A stretch of 16,559 nucleotides of DNA, taken from contig SLQM01000193.1 in assembly GCA_007131435.1 (NCBI GenBank), forward strand, positions 1 through 16,559, read 5' to 3'. This DNA comes from Syntrophomonadaceae bacterium (GTDB lineage: Bacteria > Bacillota > Dethiobacteria > DTU022). Below the pieces are notes generated by a model that worked only from the letters and a program-made list of their open reading frames with translations, made no database searches and was not told where the DNA came from. This document shows, piece by piece, positions 14,768-16,559 of this stretch. The translations under genes and the position numbers were made by a program. Numbering within the stretch: position 1 is the stretch's first letter; every line of letters begins with the position of its first letter.

Positions 14768-15145
14768 TTGCTAAAACTATACTTATATATTTCATTATTG
14801 ATCATAGCCATTCTCTTTACCGGCTGTGACGTCAACAGCAGCGATGAAGAATATAACATTATCTTTGAAATGCCCGGCTGAATAGTTGGAGAATATACGG
14901 GCCAGCTAAAAAATGGGCTTCCCCATGGCGAAGGCATATGGGATAGCCCTGAAGGCGGCCGGTATGAAGGGTCCTGGTCTGAGGGCCACTTTCACGGTGA
15001 AGGAACATTTCATTGGCCGGATGGAAGAGTTTGTGAAGGTAGTTGGGAAAAAGGCTACCAGCACGGCACTGGGAAAAAAGTATATCCTGATGGCACTGTA
15101 AATGAAGGGAAATGGTTGAACGGGCGTTTTGAAATAATTAGCTAA
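14768..15145 (+). pseudogene. MORN-repeat lipoprotein gene interrupted by an in-frame TGA
   Basis: One continuous frame of 126 codons contains a single internal stop. Codons 1-37 start at TTG (GGGAG about eight bases upstream) and encode a lipoprotein signal ending in F-T-G-C (C20) and a short acidic linker. Codon 38 is TGA (14879-14881). Codons 39-125 then encode three MORN units plus a partial one (Y-T-G-Q-L-K-N-G-L-P-H-G-E-G, Y-E-G-S-W-S-E-G-H-F-H-G-E-G and onward) to a TAA at 15143. After the TGA there is no in-frame ATG, GTG or TTG before the first MORN unit, so re-initiation is unlikely. A TGG-to-TGA change would explain it. TGA is an ordinary stop elsewhere (dat). Readthrough or sequencing error remain possible. 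The intact form would be an extracytoplasmic MORN lipoprotein. A DUF308 gene follows after 32 bases. Confidence 0.75.
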
Positions 15146-15177
15146 ATAGCCGGATACCAGAAAAAGGAGATGGGGAG

Positions 15178-15702
15178 ATGTATGGTTTTGACAGGCTAAG
15201 GCCGATCGGGTTAATGCTGGGAATTCTGTTAGCGGTTTTTGGAGTAATTTTTTTAGCAGCCCCGGAAAGGGTGGCTGAGTTCCTGGCTATCTTTATCGGG
15301 GCTGTTGTAACTGTATTCGGTGGTATAAGGATTGTGGGCATCCTAATTCACTGGCAGGTAACCACAAACCGCATTTTACTGCTGGTAGTTGGTATAATTA
15401 TCTTTTTAATCGGGATTTTCATGCTTTTTAATCCCGAGGTAACTATTGCCATTGCTGGAGCAATAATTGGTGTCTTTGCAATTCTGATGGCCTTCGACAG
15501 ATTTATAACTGCAAACAGGCTAAAGAATGAAATTAATATAACTCCCACTATTATTTCCGGGATTATTCACCTGGCGTTTGGCATTGGTATGATTTATTCT
15601 GCCATCCTGGTTTTTTCTATTATCATTATCCTGGTTGGCATTTACATGCTGATTGCCGGTATTATGTTTGCCCTTTCAACACTGTTTTTCAGAGATTTTT
15701 AA
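15178..15702 (+). CDS. DUF308/HdeD-family membrane protein
   Basis: A 174-residue, strongly hydrophobic protein with about six membrane helices in three hairpin-like pairs and short connecting loops. The pattern L-G-I-L-L-A-V-F-G-V-I-F-L-x-x-P, G-I-I-I-F-L-I-G-I-F-M-L-F-N-P and I-G-V-F-A-I-L-M-A-F-D-R is that of DUF308 (HdeD) repeats. Enterobacterial HdeD is linked to acid resistance; in Gram-positive anaerobes the role is unknown. Length is normal. Start: ATG at 15178 with AAGGAG eight bases upstream. It lies 32 bases after the interrupted MORN lipoprotein gene on the same strand with no terminator between, so the two probably share a transcript. No clear terminator follows. Confidence 0.82.
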   Translation: MYGFDRLRPIGLMLGILLAVFGVIFLAAPERVAEFLAIFIGAVVTVFGGIRIVGILIHWQVTTNRILLLVVGIIIFLIGIFMLFNPEVTIAIAGAIIGVFAILMAFDRFITANRLKNEINITPTIISGIIHLAFGIGMIYSAILVFSIIIILVGIYMLIAGIMFALSTLFFRDF

Positions 15703-15949
15703 CCAGGGCATGACGCAGTGAAAACGTTATTATACCATCTACAGATCTCACATCCTTACATAATTGCGACTGCAGGACTTCATAAAACCTGGGATCGCAA
15801 GTGGGTAAAGATAGCACAAATATACCCGACTTTGCTAACAAGATAGACAAAGTATAACCATGAAAACAAAAATATTTTTATAAAAAGCTCTGATCCAGTC
15901 TGCAATAAGGAACGGCTAAATAATAAACCTAATACCAAAAAAATAGCCT
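15703..15949. other. Gene-free A+T-rich gap between convergent genes
   Basis: No open frame longer than a few codons carries a ribosome binding site. An imperfect stem (arms around 15799-15807 and 15823-15832, one bulged base) might weakly end plus-strand transcription but has no T tract. Nothing else is recognisable. Confidence 0.5.
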
Positions 15950-16225
15950 TTAAAACATTTTGTCAAATTCTTCAATCGTTACTACAGGAGTTGTGGCAAA
16001 GCTTATACCAAAATTTTTACCTAAATCGACCGATGTTTTAACTGCACTTGCATTATCTGGCAACTCAACAATAAAAAGCAAATCGGATCTGCCGAGTAAA
16101 GCATAACAGTTTTTAACGGTACCGCCATTACTTTTAATCAACTCCTCGGCTTTTTCAGTTCTTTCTGAACTGATTTCTTGCAGTGAACCAGGATTGTACT
16201 TGCCAAACATCAGGTAAAGACCCAT
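15950..16225 (-). CDS. Small GYD-domain protein
   Basis: A 91-residue, single-domain protein matching the GYD family (PF08734). Features are the N-terminal Y-L-M-F-G-K-Y, then S-S-E-R-T-E-K-A-E-E-L-I-K-S-N-G-G, A-L-L-G-R-S-D-L-L-F-I-V-E-L-P, and the C-terminal F-A-T-T-P-V-V-T-I-E-E-F-D. It has a ferredoxin-like alpha/beta pattern and is probably cytosolic and oligomeric. The biochemical role of the family is not established. Length is typical. Start: ATG at 16225 with AGGAGG eight bases upstream, a strong signal. It is apparently monocistronic; its neighbours are the convergent DUF308 gene and the upstream tRNA-Val. Confidence 0.85.
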   Translation of the reverse strand: MGLYLMFGKYNPGSLQEISSERTEKAEELIKSNGGTVKNCYALLGRSDLLFIVELPDNASAVKTSVDLGKNFGISFATTPVVTIEEFDKMF

Positions 16226-16255
16226 TTCAAATTCCTCCTTTTTTCAGGTGTTATA

Positions 16256-16294
16256 ATTATATACCATCAGATATAAATCGTATAGACATGGTAT
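16256..16294 (-). promoter_or_regulatory. Candidate promoter and flanking inverted repeat of the GYD gene
   Basis: On the minus strand a perfect TATAAT (16256-16261) lies about 30 bases before the ATG. The expected -35 position (16279-16284) reads TATACG, which is poor. A 7-bp inverted repeat ATACCAT (16261-16267) / ATGGTAT (16288-16294) brackets that -35, as an operator would. Confidence 0.4.
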
Positions 16295-16447
16295 CTCTTT
16301 TAGCATCTTTTGGATTTAATATCTTTTTTTTCACTATTATAATTATGCACTAGATAACCCCGATATAAACCTTTATTTCCGAATACAACTTTAGATCATA
16401 ATAATATAAATTATTGGGTCACTATCCAATTACTACTCTATAATATT

Positions 16448-16483
16448 AAAAGGCTTACAGCTTATCATAGCCGTAAACCTTTT
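16448..16483 (-). terminator. Intrinsic terminator after tRNA-Val
   Basis: Arms 16470-16483 and 16448-16461 form a 14-bp stem with two G-U wobbles and an 8-base loop. On the minus strand the 3' arm ends in TTTT and continues AATATTA. It starts five bases after the CCA end of the tRNA, so it closes the tRNA transcript. Confidence 0.8.
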
Positions 16484-16488
16484 CTATT

Positions 16489-16559
16489 TGGTGGGCGAAG
16501 CAGGTTTTGAACCTGCGACCCCCTGCTTGTAAGGCAGGTGCTCTCCCGCTGAGCTATTC
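16489..16559 (-). tRNA. tRNA-Val (anticodon TAC), 5' end cut by the window edge
   Basis: Read on the minus strand, the sequence has the D-arm G-C-T-C-A-G-C-G-G-G-A-G-A-G-C, an anticodon stem CCTGC/GCAGG around the loop CTTACAA (anticodon TAC, reading valine GTA and related codons), a T-arm with GGTTCAAAACC, and the 3' acceptor strand TTCGCCC followed by discriminator A and an encoded CCA (16489-16491). Only GAA of the 5' acceptor strand is present, so about four bases lie outside the window. A terminator follows immediately. Confidence 0.95.

Noticed and set aside
14879..14881. Selenocysteine insertion at the in-frame TGA
   Set aside because: No convincing bacterial SECIS hairpin is visible just downstream, the position is in a linker rather than an active site, and MORN proteins have no known redox cysteine there.
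14879..14881. Alternative genetic code with TGA as tryptophan
   Set aside because: The dat gene ends at a TGA (6075-6077) with a new gene starting 16 bases later, and tryptophans in recognised genes use TGG.
14913..15101. A separate 62-residue plus-strand gene inside the MORN lipoprotein region
   Set aside because: It is in another frame from the clear MORN repeats, has no ribosome binding site and resembles no family.
15799..15832. Terminator after the DUF308 gene
   Set aside because: The stem is imperfect, has a long loop, lies about 100 bases from the stop and has no T tract.

Overview
The window looks like a chromosomal piece of a low-GC, anaerobic, Gram-positive-type bacterium, most likely in the Clostridia. 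This is inferred from A+T-rich intergenic DNA, strong AGGAGG-type ribosome binding sites, frequent TTG/GTG starts, and the gene set: a PrdX/ProX-type prolyl-tRNA deacylase, a CoA-transferase, an XdhC-family protein, a D-amino-acid aminotransferase and a PrcB-domain lipoprotein. No species can be named. There is no CRISPR array, insertion sequence, phage gene or rRNA.

Layout, left to right. The minus strand carries almost everything. At 1-555 a prolyl-tRNA deacylase is followed by the first codons of a gene that leaves the window. At 765-2291 lies a 508-residue protein made almost entirely of 21 MORN repeats in unbroken 23-residue register. From about 11.7 kb down to 2.4 kb runs a co-directional series: CoA-transferase, XdhC-like protein, membrane-anchored 5'-nucleotidase, D-amino-acid aminotransferase, Nif3-family protein, coiled-coil zinc-ribbon protein, membrane-anchored helical-repeat protein and TatC. 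It begins at a recognisable promoter with operator-like repeats (about 11.75-11.83 kb) and ends at a hairpin after tatC (about 2.4 kb). The gaps of 16-129 bases suggest two or more transcription units rather than one. Upstream lie a nitrilase-family hydrolase (11969-12757), the tRNA thiouridylase MnmA (12801-13928) and a PrcB-domain lipoprotein (14133-14579), each apparently with its own control signals.

At 14.6-14.77 kb transcription diverges. On the plus strand is a second MORN gene, coding for a lipoprotein but interrupted by an in-frame TGA between the signal/linker part and the MORN part. A DUF308/HdeD-type membrane protein follows. The right end returns to the minus strand with a small GYD-domain protein, then a tRNA-Val(TAC) with encoded CCA and its terminator; the tRNA loses its first four bases at the window edge.

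The genes are mostly housekeeping or quality control: tRNA editing and thiolation, metal-dependent hydrolases, CoA and D-amino-acid metabolism, and protein export. The least ordinary parts are the two MORN genes, especially the TGA-interrupted one; the permuted XdhC-like protein beside the CoA-transferase with no molybdenum hydroxylase in view; and the tatC neighbour carrying a twin-arginine-like N-terminus.
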